64,000 nt of DNA from positions 186,001 to 250,000 of the forward strand of contig NZ_QCYM01000001.1 of NCBI RefSeq assembly GCF_003075075.1, given 5' to 3'. The DNA comes from Labrenzia sp. 011. Lineage in GTDB: Bacteria > Pseudomonadota > Alphaproteobacteria > Rhizobiales > Stappiaceae. Positions 8,377 through 18,255 of this stretch are shown here, piece after piece. The notes beneath the pieces are model-generated. The model saw nothing but the letters and a program-made list of their open reading frames with translations, ran no database searches and was not told where the DNA came from. Made by a program: the position numbers and the translations under genes. Position 1 is the stretch's first letter. Each line of letters starts with the position of its first letter.

Positions 8377-9777
8377 CTAGAAAAAGGCTGAAGCCCGTTC
8401 CGGCGCGGTGGCCAGTGTCTCCGCAATGACGTCGAGTGCACCGTCGACCTGGTCGCGGCTGGCCGGTCCGCCGAGACACAGCCGCACCGCGTTGGGCGGC
8501 GGCCCGCAAGCCGTGAAGGCTTCGGCTTCAACCACGCCGACCGGCAGGCTTCTGATCTGGTTGGCGAAGGCCGAGGCGGTCCAGCCGTTGTCCAGATGGA
8601 GCCAGACATGAAAGCCTTCCGGGTCGGATTCGTAGCGGGCATCCCCCAGGTGCGTCTTGGTCAGCGCCTGCCGCGCGACGCATTCCATGCGGATGTGATC
8701 GCGCAACATGCGCGCCGTGCCATCTTCGATCCAGCGGGTGGAAAGGGCCATGGTTATCGGCGACACCATTACGCTGGCGGTACGCGTCGCGCGCGCAAGC
8801 TGCCAGGTGCCGCTTCTGTCGGGCGCGATCACATGGGCCAGACGCAGTCCCGCGCCCAGTGCCTTGGAGAGCGTGCCAATGTACCAGGTCACGTCCGGGG
8901 CGATTGCGGCGAAGGGCAAGGGGCTGTTGCGGCAAAGCGCGCCATAGGCATCGTCTTCGATGATCGGCACGCCGTATTGCCGGGCAATTGCGGCCAGTGC
9001 CTTGCGCCGTGCGACGGGAATGGTTCGAGTCGTCGGGTTCTGCAGCGTCGGATTGAGGTAGAGCGCGGCCAGGTCGCCAATGGAGCATGCACTGCGAAAG
9101 GCGTCCGGATCGACGCCGTCCGCGTCGACCGGCAGACCGGTCAGGCGCAGGCCCATCTGGCTGCACAACGAGCGGATGCCGGCATAGGTCACCGCCTCGC
9201 AGGCGATGCGATCACCGGGACGGGCGAGTATGGAAACAATACCGGCAAGAGCGGCCTGGGCTCCGGCAGCGAACTGGACCGATTGCGGGGCCGGCGACAG
9301 ACCCGCGTCCCGAAGCCATCTGACGGCCATCTGCCGATCCGGTCCGTCCGCGTCGGGCGTCTGGTAACGCAGCAGCGCTGGAAGGTCTGCGGAGATCCTG
9401 CCGAAACCTTGCCTGAGATGCGCCAGCAGGACCGGGTCGTCGGGTTCCGGGGGCAGGTTCATGGAAAAATCGGGCGCCGGATTGCGTCTCGGCTCCTGAG
9501 ACGGCAGCGAGGCGGATGGGGCGGAGGCGACATCCGGCGCGGTGACGAAACTGCCGCTGCCGACGCGTGCGGTAATCAGTCCGCGCCGCCGCGCTTCTGC
9601 ATAGCCGCGCGCGACCGTGGTGAAGTCGAGATCCAGCCGGGCGGCCAGCTGTCGTTGCGCGGGCAGGCGGTTGCCGTCGGCAAGACGTCCGGCCGCCAGA
9701 TCCGCAGCGATGGCATCCGCGATGGCCAGATAGCGTGGCGCTGTGCTTCGGGAGAGATCCGGGCACCAGTCGGTCAT
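8377..9777 (-). CDS. MocR-type regulator (GntR HTH fused to class I aminotransferase)
   Basis: A 466-residue two-domain protein. Residues 1-80 form a GntR winged helix-turn-helix (RYLAIADAIAADLAAGRL, LPAQRQLAARLDLDFTTVARGY, GSGSFVT). From about 110 onward it is a fold-type I aminotransferase with the PLP-lysine motif YIGTLSKALGAGLRLAHVI and the IIEDDAYG loop. MocR proteins such as GabR and PdxR use a PLP-bound effector and usually control themselves and adjacent genes. The effector here is unknown, and the flanking genes (DUF983, BNR propeller) are not typical PdxR or GabR targets. A promoter with overlapping repeats lies just upstream. Confidence 0.88.
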   Translation of the reverse strand: MTDWCPDLSRSTAPRYLAIADAIAADLAAGRLADGNRLPAQRQLAARLDLDFTTVARGYAEARRRGLITARVGSGSFVTAPDVASAPSASLPSQEPRRNPAPDFSMNLPPEPDDPVLLAHLRQGFGRISADLPALLRYQTPDADGPDRQMAVRWLRDAGLSPAPQSVQFAAGAQAALAGIVSILARPGDRIACEAVTYAGIRSLCSQMGLRLTGLPVDADGVDPDAFRSACSIGDLAALYLNPTLQNPTTRTIPVARRKALAAIARQYGVPIIEDDAYGALCRNSPLPFAAIAPDVTWYIGTLSKALGAGLRLAHVIAPDRSGTWQLARATRTASVMVSPITMALSTRWIEDGTARMLRDHIRMECVARQALTKTHLGDARYESDPEGFHVWLHLDNGWTASAFANQIRSLPVGVVEAEAFTACGPPPNAVRLCLGGPASRDQVDGALDVIAETLATAPERASAFF

Positions 9778-9790
9778 TCGGGCGGGCTTT

Positions 9791-9844
9791 CGTCAATTGA
9801 ATGGAAATTGACTGTATATTATCCGGCTGTCAGTCGTCAATTGA
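9791..9844 (-). promoter_or_regulatory. Promoter and candidate operator of the MocR gene
   Basis: On the minus strand a -35 TTGACG (9835-9840), a 16-bp spacer and a -10 TATACA (9813-9818) precede the start codon by about 35 bp. The 10-mer CGTCAATTGA occurs twice (9791-9800 and 9835-9844), 44 bp apart, bracketing the promoter. MocR regulators commonly bind direct repeats at their own promoters, so autoregulation is likely but untested. Confidence 0.5.
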
Positions 9845-11005
9845 TCGGGCTTGCTCCAGCACCTCTACCGACAGGACGGTCGGCAGGTGCCGGGCGATTT
9901 CCCGCCAGCTTTCGCCCTCGTCGAGACTTGCGAAGATGGAACCGGAATTGGTGCCGAAATAAAGCCCTGCCGGATCGCGCGTGTCGCCGGCCATCGCCTG
10001 GCGCAGCACTGTGAAGAAGCAGGCCTCCTGGGGCAGCCCTTCACGTTTGGCCTGCCAGGTCTCGCCGCCGTCTTGCGATTTCCATACGGCCGCGGCCGCA
10101 TCGGGCGGAAACCGGCCGCCAGCATCGCTGTTGAGTGGTATGGTCCACAGTGTTTGCGGATCGCGCGGATGTACCCGGACCGGAAAGCCGAAGGTCGAGG
10201 GCAGGCCGTCGGTGATATTGTCCCAGCTCCGCCCGCCGTCGGGCGAGCGCCAGACGCCGTGATGATTCTGCTGGTAGAGCAAGTCGTTATCGCCAGGCGC
10301 GCGCATCATGTTGTGCACACAGTGGCCGGTTTCCCCGTCGCGCGGTGCGGCTGGATGGTTGTGGCCTTCGCTGTCGGCCCCATTGGAAAGGCGATTGCGC
10401 CGCTCCCAGGTAATGCCGCCGTCCTCGCTGGCGAAGATGCCCGCCGCGGAAATGCCGATCCAGAGTTTTTCCGGGTCAACAGGATGGGAAACGATCGTAT
10501 GCAGCACAAGACCCGCCGCGCCTCCGTTCCAGCTGTCGGCTGTGGGATGGTTGGCGAGGCCTTCCAGATGTTCAAAGCTTCTGCCCCCATTGGAGCTGGC
10601 AAGGAAGCATGCCGGTTTCGTCCCGGCGTAAAGCTTGCCATGAGCAAATTCCAGCGACCAGATCTGCGAAAAGGCATCGTCGAAGGGCGCTGGTTCCGGG
10701 GTCCAGTTGAGGAAGGCGGCCGTGTCCGGGTCGTTGGCGGCCCATTCGTCCATCGTTCCCCTGGTCAGCTTGCAAAGTTCCCAGATGTCCCCGCCATCGC
10801 TGGATCGCCAGACACCTGCCCCGTACCAGTCTCCGCCCCCTCCGGCCCAGATCGTGCCGGTTCTCGCATCGCCGATTACGTGGTTGATCGGCCAGCCGTT
10901 GCACAGGGGGCCTTTCACCGCCCAGCCGGATCTTTCCGGGCCGCCGGATAACAGGAACGCTCCCTTTGTGGTTCCAACCAGTACTGTCAATTCCCCTGTG
11001 GTCAT
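9830..11005 (-). CDS. BNR/Asp-box beta-propeller protein (sialidase-like fold)
   Basis: A 391-residue protein made of propeller blades marked by six Asp-box motifs: SSDGGDIW, SSNGGRSF, SEDGGITW, SPDGGRSW, SQDGGETW and SLDEGESW. It starts MTTGELTVLVGTTKGAFLL and has no signal peptide, so it is probably cytoplasmic. These proteins are often labelled exo-alpha-sialidase or VPS10-like, but I see no sialidase FRIP motif, and binding or another enzymatic role is equally possible. GAGGAGG lies 6 nt before the chosen ATG. Its 3' end is only 52 bp from the MocR start and overlaps that gene's -35 region. Confidence 0.72.
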   Translation of the reverse strand: MTTGELTVLVGTTKGAFLLSGGPERSGWAVKGPLCNGWPINHVIGDARTGTIWAGGGGDWYGAGVWRSSDGGDIWELCKLTRGTMDEWAANDPDTAAFLNWTPEPAPFDDAFSQIWSLEFAHGKLYAGTKPACFLASSNGGRSFEHLEGLANHPTADSWNGGAAGLVLHTIVSHPVDPEKLWIGISAAGIFASEDGGITWERRNRLSNGADSEGHNHPAAPRDGETGHCVHNMMRAPGDNDLLYQQNHHGVWRSPDGGRSWDNITDGLPSTFGFPVRVHPRDPQTLWTIPLNSDAGGRFPPDAAAAVWKSQDGGETWQAKREGLPQEACFFTVLRQAMAGDTRDPAGLYFGTNSGSIFASLDEGESWREIARHLPTVLSVEVLEQARSIDD

Positions 11006-11138
11006 TGGTTGCCTCCTCGCATGAGGGACGCATTTTACCATGGGATCGGGGCTGGCACGCGACTCTTTGCGGGCTTGCGGCAGGGCGCGGGTCCTGACAG
11101 CATGGCCCGATTGGTTTCGCGAAACTCGGAAGAAGCGG

Positions 11139-11777
11139 ATGAGCGAAGAGGAAGACCGTCCGGGAGATCCGGTCTGCTATGCCTGCAGGATCGTCGGCGG
11201 ACATTTCGTCGACCCGCAGACCTTCAGGGATGTCAGCCGCTTCCGCAAATCGGAACGCACTCGCCTCATGGAGAGACGGCAGCGGATGGAAAACGCCGAA
11301 CGGCGGCACAAGACCACCGCATTGATCGCCAACCTGCAAGGGTTTCTGCAGGCGAGATCTTTCGGGAAAATCGCGGTCTACTGGCCCATCCGCGGAGAAC
11401 CGGACCTGCGCTCCCTGATGACGGATCTGACGGAGGCAGGCCGCACGGTTCTGCTTCCCGTCGTGGTGGAAAAGGAAGCGCCGCTCCAGTTCCTCCCCTG
11501 GTACCCCGGCTGTGCCATGACACGCGGGATCTGGAACATTCCTGTTCCTGCCGGGGGGGAGGCCGACGTGCCGGATATCATCCTCTCGCCGCTGGTCGGC
11601 GTTGATGATGACAAGTTCCGCCTCGGCAACGGTGGCGGATATTACGACCGCACCCTGGCCGCCTTCGACCGCAAGCCCCTGACGGTCGGCGTGGGGTTCG
11701 AATTCTGCCGCATGCCGACGATTTTCCCCTTGCCCTGGGATATCCCCATGGACGCTGTCGTGACGGAAGAGGGGTGA
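11139..11777 (+). CDS. 5-formyltetrahydrofolate cyclo-ligase family protein
   Basis: A 212-residue protein whose C-terminal half carries the family signature RLGNGGGYYDRTLA and the conserved LSPLVGVDDDKFRLG lead-in. The N-terminal half has the helix RKSERTRLMERRQRM and the strand KIAVYWPIRGEPDL. The family makes 5,10-methenyl-THF from 5-formyl-THF using ATP. An N-terminal extension of about 35 residues with VCYACRIVGG precedes the usual domain. The start at 11139 (ATG after AAGAAG) is the best available, but an upstream start in the same frame cannot be excluded. Confidence 0.78.
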   Translation: MSEEEDRPGDPVCYACRIVGGHFVDPQTFRDVSRFRKSERTRLMERRQRMENAERRHKTTALIANLQGFLQARSFGKIAVYWPIRGEPDLRSLMTDLTEAGRTVLLPVVVEKEAPLQFLPWYPGCAMTRGIWNIPVPAGGEADVPDIILSPLVGVDDDKFRLGNGGGYYDRTLAAFDRKPLTVGVGFEFCRMPTIFPLPWDIPMDAVVTEEG

Positions 11778-12018
11778 TGTTCGCGACAGGGGCACTCTGA
11801 GCGGGAAGGGTGCCGGGTCACGTTCATTGACCCTGTCAGATATTGGTATGGCGCACCGCTTCTGGTGAAGCCCGCGTGGCCGCCGATATCGGGTGTCAGG
11901 AGACCGGCGGTGTCCAGAAAAAGGAGCGGCAGCCTGCCCGAAATGCAGGTGGCTCCGCGTTCAACCGGATGGAATGATCTTCGGGAGGGAACCGTGTGAC
12001 GGCGCGGACCGATGCGCG

Positions 12019-12666
12019 TCAGGGCCAGACCAGGTCGGCAGGCGCGTCCTCGCAGCCGCCTGCGGTCACGCGTGTGCCCTTGACCCTCGCCTTGCCGCTG
12101 GCCACCAGCGCCAGGGCCTTCGGATAGATCTTGTGTTCGACCTCCAGCACGCGCGCCGCAAGCGTATCCGGCGTGTCGGAGTCGAGCACCGGCACGGCGC
12201 CCTGGGCGATGATCGGACCGTCGTCCATCTCCGCCGAGACGAAATGCACCGTCGCGCCGTGAAGCTTGACCCCTTCCTCCAGGGCCCGTTCATGGGTGGC
12301 CAGACCCCTGAAGGAGGGCAGAAGAGCCGGATGAATGTTGATCATCCGGTTCGCCCATGCATTGACGAGATAGGGCGTGAGGATGCGCATGAAGCCGGCC
12401 AGGGCGACAAGCTCTATGCGGTGCTCCTTCAGGATCGCATCCACCTGCCGCTCGAAGGCTTCCCGGTCGCCGGCAAAGTCCTTGTGGTCGACCACGGCGG
12501 TGGCGATCCCCAGGTCCGCGGCGCGCTCAAGTCCCTGTGCGTCCGGGCGGTTGGAAAGCACAAGGGCGATCTCCGCCGGATATTCCGGCTGCATGGCCGC
12601 CGAAATCAGCGCGGTCATGTTGGAGCCGCGCCCGGAGATCAGGATGGCGGTTTTCCTGCGCGTCAT
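12019..12666 (-). CDS. purN: Phosphoribosylglycinamide formyltransferase (GAR transformylase)
   Basis: A 215-residue formyl-THF-dependent GART of purine synthesis. The phosphate-binding SGRGSNM is at 11-17. The catalytic stretch [11 protein letters not shown] (Asn110, His112) and the later [15 protein letters not shown] with the catalytic Asp in the usual position are intact. Its ATG overlaps the purM stop (ATGA), so the two are translationally coupled. I reject the longer overlapping frame that continues upstream, because it is a shadow of purM. Confidence 0.97.
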   Translation of the reverse strand: MTRRKTAILISGRGSNMTALISAAMQPEYPAEIALVLSNRPDAQGLERAADLGIATAVVDHKDFAGDREAFERQVDAILKEHRIELVALAGFMRILTPYLVNAWANRMINIHPALLPSFRGLATHERALEEGVKLHGATVHFVSAEMDDGPIIAQGAVPVLDSDTPDTLAARVLEVEHKIYPKALALVASGKARVKGTRVTAGGCEDAPADLVWP

Positions 12667-13754
12667 GCGGAAGACCCTGCGGAGAAGGTCAGGCTGTTGT
12701 CGAAGAGGACGGGGCTGCTGCCTTCTGCTTCGATCCGGCCGATCGCCGTCACCGTTTCGCCCGCGTCCCTCAGGACCTGACAGACGGCCTCCGCCTCGTC
12801 CTTGGCAACCACGGCCACCATGCCGATGCCGCAGTTGAAGGTGCGCAGCAATTCGGCCTGCGCCACGCCGCCGGTCTCGGCCAGCCAGCCGAAGACGGGC
12901 GGTGCACCGATCCGGGCAAGATCGATCCGCGCCGAACAGTTGTCCGGCAGCACGCGCGGCAGGTTTTCCGGAAGACCGCCGCCGGTGATATGCGCGAGTG
13001 CCTTGATGCCGGAGGTTTCCCTGAGTGCGGCCAGCAACGGTTTGACGTAGATCCGCGTCGGCTCCATCAGCGCTTCGCCCAGCGACCTGTCGCTGTCGAA
13101 GGGAGCAGCATCGGACCAGGTCAGCCCGGAAAGCTCGATGATCTTGCGGACCATGGAATAGCCGTTGGAATGCACGCCGGAGGACGCAAGGCCGAGCAGC
13201 ACGTCGCCCTCGGCGACATCCTTGCGCGGCAGGATGGCGCCGCGTTCCACCGCACCGACCGAAAAACCGGCGAGGTCGTAGTCGCCCTGAACGTACATGC
13301 CGGGCATTTCGGCGGTCTCGCCGCCGATCAGCGCCGCGCCGGCCAGTCGGCAGCCGTCGGCAATACCCGCAACAACATCTGTCGCGGTCTCCACATCCAG
13401 CGAACCGGTTGCGAAATAGTCCAGAAAGAACAGCGGCTCGGCACCCTGGACCACCAGGTCGTTGACGCACATGGCCACCAGGTCGATCCCGACGGTGCGG
13501 TGCCGGCCGGTTTCGATGGCGATTTTCAGCTTGGTGCCGACACCGTCGTTGGCGGCCACCAGGACAGGATCTGTAAAGCCGGCGCTCTTGAGGTCGAACA
13601 GGCCGCCGAAACCGCCGATGTCGCTGTCCGCGCCCGGCCGTGAGGTGGCCTTGACCAGAGGCTTGATGCGCTTGACCAGTTCGTTTCCGGCGTCGATGTC
13701 GACACCGGCAGCCGCGTAGGTCAGGCCATTGCTGGGCGGGGTGGTCTGGCTCAT
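12663..13754 (-). CDS. purM: Phosphoribosylformylglycinamidine cyclo-ligase (AIR synthetase)
   Basis: A 363-residue enzyme that converts FGAM to AIR with ATP. The start [24 protein letters not shown], the [10 protein letters not shown] motif, [32 protein letters not shown] and [13 protein letters not shown] are diagnostic. The ATG at 13754 has GGAG 7 nt upstream, and the frame continues upstream only as non-conserved sequence. First gene of the purM-purN operon and divergent from the AI-2E permease gene. Confidence 0.97.
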   Translation of the reverse strand: MSQTTPPSNGLTYAAAGVDIDAGNELVKRIKPLVKATSRPGADSDIGGFGGLFDLKSAGFTDPVLVAANDGVGTKLKIAIETGRHRTVGIDLVAMCVNDLVVQGAEPLFFLDYFATGSLDVETATDVVAGIADGCRLAGAALIGGETAEMPGMYVQGDYDLAGFSVGAVERGAILPRKDVAEGDVLLGLASSGVHSNGYSMVRKIIELSGLTWSDAAPFDSDRSLGEALMEPTRIYVKPLLAALRETSGIKALAHITGGGLPENLPRVLPDNCSARIDLARIGAPPVFGWLAETGGVAQAELLRTFNCGIGMVAVVAKDEAEAVCQVLRDAGETVTAIGRIEAEGSSPVLFDNSLTFSAGSSA

Positions 13755-13941
13755 GGTGCGCTCCGGAACTTCGTGCGGTTGGCTGTGCCAACGCGGCTTA
13801 CAGTCTGATGCCTCGGAAAACAAGAGGGCAGGCCGTCTCCGGTCGTGCCTGCGCCGCCTGCCGGGCTTGACCGGCGGGCGGCTTTGCGCCCATGTGCTGG
13901 TCAGCGACGACTTTCAAGATCCGTTTCGTGAGGAGCCATTC

Positions 13942-15039
13942 ATGTCACTTCGCCGTCAGGTCCAATTCTGGCTGCTGTCCCTGGCGGTGTTCTGCGCCTT
14001 TCTGTATGTGTTTTCCGGCGTGCTTCTGCCCTTTGTGGCCGGCATGGCGGTCGCCTATCTGCTCGACCCGGTCTGCGACCGGCTGGAGCGGCTCGGTATC
14101 GGGCGGATGTGGGCGACCCTCACCATTCTCCTGGCGTTCGTCTTCGTTCTGGTGCTGTTTTTCGTTCTGGTGCTGCCGGTGCTGGGCAATCAGCTGGCAA
14201 CTTTCCTGGAAAACTTTCCCGAGCTTGTCCGAAAGCTCGAGGGTCTTCTGTCGAAAAGTCTCGGGTCCGGGCTTGCCGCGGCTGCCGGCCTCGAGGCGGA
14301 GGACCTGCAGGGGACCATGTCCAATCTGATCGGTCAGGGAGCATCCTTCGTCGGCAAGCTCGCCCAGTCCCTTTGGAGTGGAGGACAGGCGCTGCTGTCG
14401 ATCCTTTCCCTGTTCGTCATTACGCCGGTTGTTGCCTTCTATCTGCTGCTGGACTGGGATCGCATGGTCGAGCGTATCGACAGCTGGCTGCCGCGCGAAC
14501 ATCTTGCCGAAATCCGGGAACTTGCCCGGGAAATGGATGCGGCCGTGGCCGGCTTCGTGCGCGGCCAGGTGTCCGTCTGCCTCATCCTCGGGGCATTCTA
14601 CGCCGTCTCCCTGGCTGCGGTCGGGCTCAATTTCGGTCTTCTGATCGGTATGGGAGCCGGGCTCGTCAGCTTCATTCCCTTTGTCGGCGCGGGGCTCGGC
14701 CTTGTGCTTTCCGTCGGTGTGGCGCTGGTGCAGTTCTGGCCCGATTGGCCATGGATCGTCGCCGTCGCGGCGGTATTTGCGGTCGGCCAGTTTCTGGAGG
14801 GCAATATTCTCCAGCCGAAACTCGTCGGTGAGAGCACGGGCCTGCACCCGGTAACATTGATGTTCGCTCTCTTCGCCTTTGGATATCTCTTTGGATTTGT
14901 GGGGATGTTGATCGCGGTTCCGGCCGCCGCCATGATCGGCGTGCTTGCGCGCTTTGCTCTTAGGCAGTACCTAGCGAGCCCGGTATACCGGGGAACCGGA
15001 CGGCCGGGCGAGGTCCCGGATGACAGTGTAGAAGAGTAA
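13942..15039 (+). CDS. AI-2E family transporter (PerM-like)
   Basis: A 365-residue integral membrane protein with about eight helices. It opens with two N-terminal helices (WLLSLAVFCAFLYVF, LLPFVAGMAVAYLLDP), has a soluble segment around 85-160, and contains the family signature DWDRMVERIDSWLP followed by the helix-rich GQFLEGNILQPKLVGESTGLHPV region. Family members include TqsA and sodium-proton antiporters; the substrate is not predictable. GTGAGGAGCC precedes the ATG. The hdaA gene starts 11 bp downstream, an arrangement common in Hyphomicrobiales. Confidence 0.88.
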   Translation: MSLRRQVQFWLLSLAVFCAFLYVFSGVLLPFVAGMAVAYLLDPVCDRLERLGIGRMWATLTILLAFVFVLVLFFVLVLPVLGNQLATFLENFPELVRKLEGLLSKSLGSGLAAAAGLEAEDLQGTMSNLIGQGASFVGKLAQSLWSGGQALLSILSLFVITPVVAFYLLLDWDRMVERIDSWLPREHLAEIRELAREMDAAVAGFVRGQVSVCLILGAFYAVSLAAVGLNFGLLIGMGAGLVSFIPFVGAGLGLVLSVGVALVQFWPDWPWIVAVAAVFAVGQFLEGNILQPKLVGESTGLHPVTLMFALFAFGYLFGFVGMLIAVPAAAMIGVLARFALRQYLASPVYRGTGRPGEVPDDSVEE

Positions 15040-15050
15040 GTATCAGAGCC

Positions 15051-15731
15051 ATGGCGGAACCACCGCGCCAGTTGCCGTTAGACCTGCCCCATGAAGCCGC
15101 GCTCAGCCGCGAGGACTATCTGGTCGGTGGCTCGAACCGCGCGGCATTCGAACTTCTGGAGCGCTGGCCGCACTGGCCGTCGCCGGTGGTGGTACTGGCC
15201 GGGCCCGTGGGCTCCGGCAAGACCCATCTTGTCAGGGCCTTCCAGGAGGAAACGGGAGCGGCCGTCATCGCCGCGAGGGATCTGAGGGAAGGGGCCGTCG
15301 AACGTCTTGTCGCGGCCCCGGCGGCGGTGGTCGAGGACGCCCATCGCGGTGTCGACAACACCGCGCTGTTCCATCTGCTGAACGCGGCAAGGCAGGCGGA
15401 CAGGACCGTGCTGATCACCAGCCGCACATGGCCGGCAGGCTGGAATATCTCGCTTCCCGATCTCATGTCGCGTCTGCGCGCGGCCACGCCCGTGGAAATT
15501 CAGGAGCCCGACGACGATCTGCTGCGCCGGGTTCTGGTCAAGCTCTTCGCCGACCGGCAGATTTCCGTGGATATCGGCGTGGTGGACTATCTGGTCGTTC
15601 GCATGGAACGCTCGCTTGAGGTCGCCATGCGTGCGGTGGAGGCAATCGACCGGGAAGCGCTGGCCGGCCGTGTGGGCATCAGCAAGCCACTGGTCGGCCG
15701 CGTTCTTGAAAATGTGCATAAGGGCGCGTGA
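15051..15731 (+). CDS. hdaA: HdaA, DnaA-like regulator of replication initiation
   Basis: A 226-residue DnaA-paralog AAA+ protein. Residues 7-12 (QLPLDL) match the beta-clamp-binding motif, which lets HdaA work with the clamp to convert DnaA-ATP to DnaA-ADP. Walker A is GPVGSGKTH, Walker B is relaxed to VVEDAHRG, and the lid ends with SLEVAMRAVEAIDREALA. It lacks the DnaA DNA-binding domain IV. It probably shares a transcript with the upstream permease gene. The identification rests on both domain layout and synteny with ppk. Confidence 0.9.
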   Translation: MAEPPRQLPLDLPHEAALSREDYLVGGSNRAAFELLERWPHWPSPVVVLAGPVGSGKTHLVRAFQEETGAAVIAARDLREGAVERLVAAPAAVVEDAHRGVDNTALFHLLNAARQADRTVLITSRTWPAGWNISLPDLMSRLRAATPVEIQEPDDDLLRRVLVKLFADRQISVDIGVVDYLVVRMERSLEVAMRAVEAIDREALAGRVGISKPLVGRVLENVHKGA

Positions 15732-16019
15732 GCGGCCTGATTGCCAAGGGACTGTCATTTGCCCGCTCACGAGTCCATGCTAGGCCACGGTCGCTTGAAC
15801 GCGCATGAAATGGCTTGAGGCGAATTGCTCCCCCTGAGGGAGCGGAAGTGCAGGAAATGTGGTGGTTCAGTATCAAATCTTTCGCGACGCCGGGGCGGAG
15901 CAATCCGGACGGGTCCGCAGGACAGGGACAATGGTTTCCCCTCGCAGTGACAGCGCGCTTGACCGGGCAGGCGGCAATTTCCTGCGCGCGCGCAACAGAC
16001 CGGTAGATGGGATGATGCC

Positions 16020-18254
16020 ATGAACGAAACGTCTGAATTCTCCGATATGCTGCCCTCATCGTCCCCTGCGGCGGTCACACCGGCACGGGGTCGGGACCCC
16101 GGCGGGGACGGGGAGACCGGCGCCAGCCTGGCGACATCTCCGGCCCGTTTCATGAACCGGGAGCTTTCCTGGCTGCAGTTCAATCGCCGGGTACTTGAAG
16201 AGGCGATGAACGAGACCCATCCGCTGCTGGAACGCATCCGCTTCCTGTCGATTTCCGCCAACAACCTCGACGAGTTCTTCATGGTGCGCGTGGCCGGTCT
16301 GCGCGGCCAGCACCGGGCCGAGGTCAGGAACCTGTCCGACGACGGTCTGACCCCGTCCGAACAGCTTCAGAAGATCAGCGAGGCCGTTCGCGAGCTGCAG
16401 GCCTCGCAGCAGGAGATCTGGGGCGAGTTGCGCCACGAGATCGTCGACAAGGGGATCGAGATCCTCAAGGGCGATACGCTGGATGACGACGACCTGGCCT
16501 GGCTGAAGGACTATTTTCTTGCCTATGTGTTTCCGGTCCTGACGCCGCTTGCCATCGATCCGGCGCATCCGTTTCCGTTCATTCCCAATCTGGGTTTTTC
16601 GATCGTGTTCGAGCTGGCGCCCACGGCCGGCGGACGCGGCATGATCGCGCTGCTCAGAATTCCCAACCAGGTCGACCGTTTCGTCCAGTTGCCCGTCAGT
16701 GGCGGCAGCACCGCCCGGTTCATCGCGATCGAACGGGTCGTCAGCCTGTTCATCGGGCGGCTGTTCCCGGGATACCAGATCCGCGGCAAGGGTGCGTTCC
16801 GGGTGATCCGTGACAGCGACCTTGAAATCGAGGAAGAAGCGGAAGATCTGGTGCGGCTTTTCGAAAGCGCACTGAAACGGCGCCGCCGCGGTTCCGTGAT
16901 CCGCCTGGAAATCCAGGACACGACTCCTCCGGCCCTGCGCGACTTCGTGGCCGGGGCCCTGCAGGTGAGCGAGAACGAGATCTTTCTGGCCAATGGCCTG
17001 CTGGCGCTGAACAACCTGTCGCAGATCGTCGATCTGGAACGGCCGGACCTGAAATTCGAGCCCTATACGGCCCGCTTCCCGGAGCGCATTCGCGAACATG
17101 GCGGCGATTGCCTGGCGGCGATCCACCAGAAGGACATCATCGTCCATCATCCCTATGAGTCCTTCGACGTGGTCGTGCAGTATCTGCGCCAGGCCGCGCG
17201 CGATCCGGATGTCGTTGCCATCAAGCAGACGCTCTACCGCACGTCAAACAACAGCCCCATCGTCAAGGCGCTGGCCGAGGCGGCCGAGGCCGGAAAGTCG
17301 GTCACCGCGCTGGTGGAACTGAAGGCGCGTTTCGACGAGGAGGCCAATATCAAATGGGCGCGCGATCTGGAACGCGCCGGTGTGCAGGTTGTCTTCGGTT
17401 TCATCGAACTGAAGACCCACTCGAAACTCTCCATGGTCATCAAGCGCGAGCAGGGCCAGCTCAAGACCTACTGCCATATCGGGACCGGCAACTATCACCC
17501 GATCACCGCACGGATCTACGAGGACCTGTCCTTCTTCACCGACGATCCGGGCATCGCGGAAGATGCGGCCCGTGTCTTCAACTACATCACCGGATATGCG
17601 GAGCCGGCCGAACTCAACAATCTGGTTGTTTCGCCGGTCAACCTGCGCCGGCGCATGCTGGAACTGACCGAGGCCGAGATCGGCCACGCGAAGGCCGGCA
17701 GACCGGCGCAGATCTGGATGAAGATGAATTCCCTTGTGGACTCGGAGATCATCGACGCGCTCTACCGGGCCAGTCAGGCCGGCGTGCAGATCGATCTCAT
17801 CATCCGCGGTATCTGCTGCCTGCGTCCCGGCATCAACGGACTGTCGGAAAACATCCGGGTCAAGTCCATCGTCGGGCGGTTCCTGGAACATTCGCGGATC
17901 TACTGCTTCGGCAACGGGGAGGGCCTGCCGTCCCCGAAGGCCCATGTCTATATCGGCTCGGCAGATCTCATGCCGCGCAACATCGATCGCCGCGTCGAGG
18001 TTCTGGCGCCCCTGCTGACACCGACCGTGCACGAGCAGGTGCTGGACCAGATCATGGTCGCCAATCTCAAGGACAATCAGCAAAGCTGGCGGATCCTTTC
18101 CGATGGCAGCCATGAGCGGATTCAGCCCGGAGCGAATGAGGAACCCTTCAACGCCCACCGGTATTTCATGACCAATCCGTCCCTGTCGGGACGTGGCAAG
18201 TCCCTGAAGAGCGATCGGCCCAAGCCGTTCCTGAAACGGCAAAAACGAGGTTAG
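16020..18254 (+). CDS. ppk: Polyphosphate kinase 1
   Basis: A 744-residue PPK1 that makes polyphosphate from ATP. An unconserved 40-residue N-terminus precedes [19 protein letters not shown], the standard domain start. The C-terminal phospholipase-D-like domains contain catalytic His467 in [10 protein letters not shown] and the second conserved His486 in [12 protein letters not shown] (spacing 19, as in E. coli H435/H454). The 288-bp upstream region has no convincing Pho box. It is followed 1 bp later by ppx, so the pair is one operon. Confidence 0.97.
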   Translation: MNETSEFSDMLPSSSPAAVTPARGRDPGGDGETGASLATSPARFMNRELSWLQFNRRVLEEAMNETHPLLERIRFLSISANNLDEFFMVRVAGLRGQHRAEVRNLSDDGLTPSEQLQKISEAVRELQASQQEIWGELRHEIVDKGIEILKGDTLDDDDLAWLKDYFLAYVFPVLTPLAIDPAHPFPFIPNLGFSIVFELAPTAGGRGMIALLRIPNQVDRFVQLPVSGGSTARFIAIERVVSLFIGRLFPGYQIRGKGAFRVIRDSDLEIEEEAEDLVRLFESALKRRRRGSVIRLEIQDTTPPALRDFVAGALQVSENEIFLANGLLALNNLSQIVDLERPDLKFEPYTARFPERIREHGGDCLAAIHQKDIIVHHPYESFDVVVQYLRQAARDPDVVAIKQTLYRTSNNSPIVKALAEAAEAGKSVTALVELKARFDEEANIKWARDLERAGVQVVFGFIELKTHSKLSMVIKREQGQLKTYCHIGTGNYHPITARIYEDLSFFTDDPGIAEDAARVFNYITGYAEPAELNNLVVSPVNLRRRMLELTEAEIGHAKAGRPAQIWMKMNSLVDSEIIDALYRASQAGVQIDLIIRGICCLRPGINGLSENIRVKSIVGRFLEHSRIYCFGNGEGLPSPKAHVYIGSADLMPRNIDRRVEVLAPLLTPTVHEQVLDQIMVANLKDNQQSWRILSDGSHERIQPGANEEPFNAHRYFMTNPSLSGRGKSLKSDRPKPFLKRQKRG

Positions 18255-18255
18255 C

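Noticed and set aside
11006-11138. 6S RNA upstream of the cyclo-ligase gene, a common arrangement
   Set aside because: Only 133 bp separate the divergent BNR gene and the cyclo-ligase start, too short for a typical 6S RNA of about 160-190 nt, and no closing stem with a central bubble was apparent.
12019-13791. Single 590-codon frame covering purN and purM
   Set aside because: The N-terminal part is an out-of-frame shadow of purM. The real purN begins at the ATG at 12666, which overlaps the purM stop.
15732-16019. Possible Pho box upstream of ppk (CTGATTG and CTGTCAT)
   Set aside because: The two heptamers are 15 bp apart rather than 11, and only one matches the consensus well.
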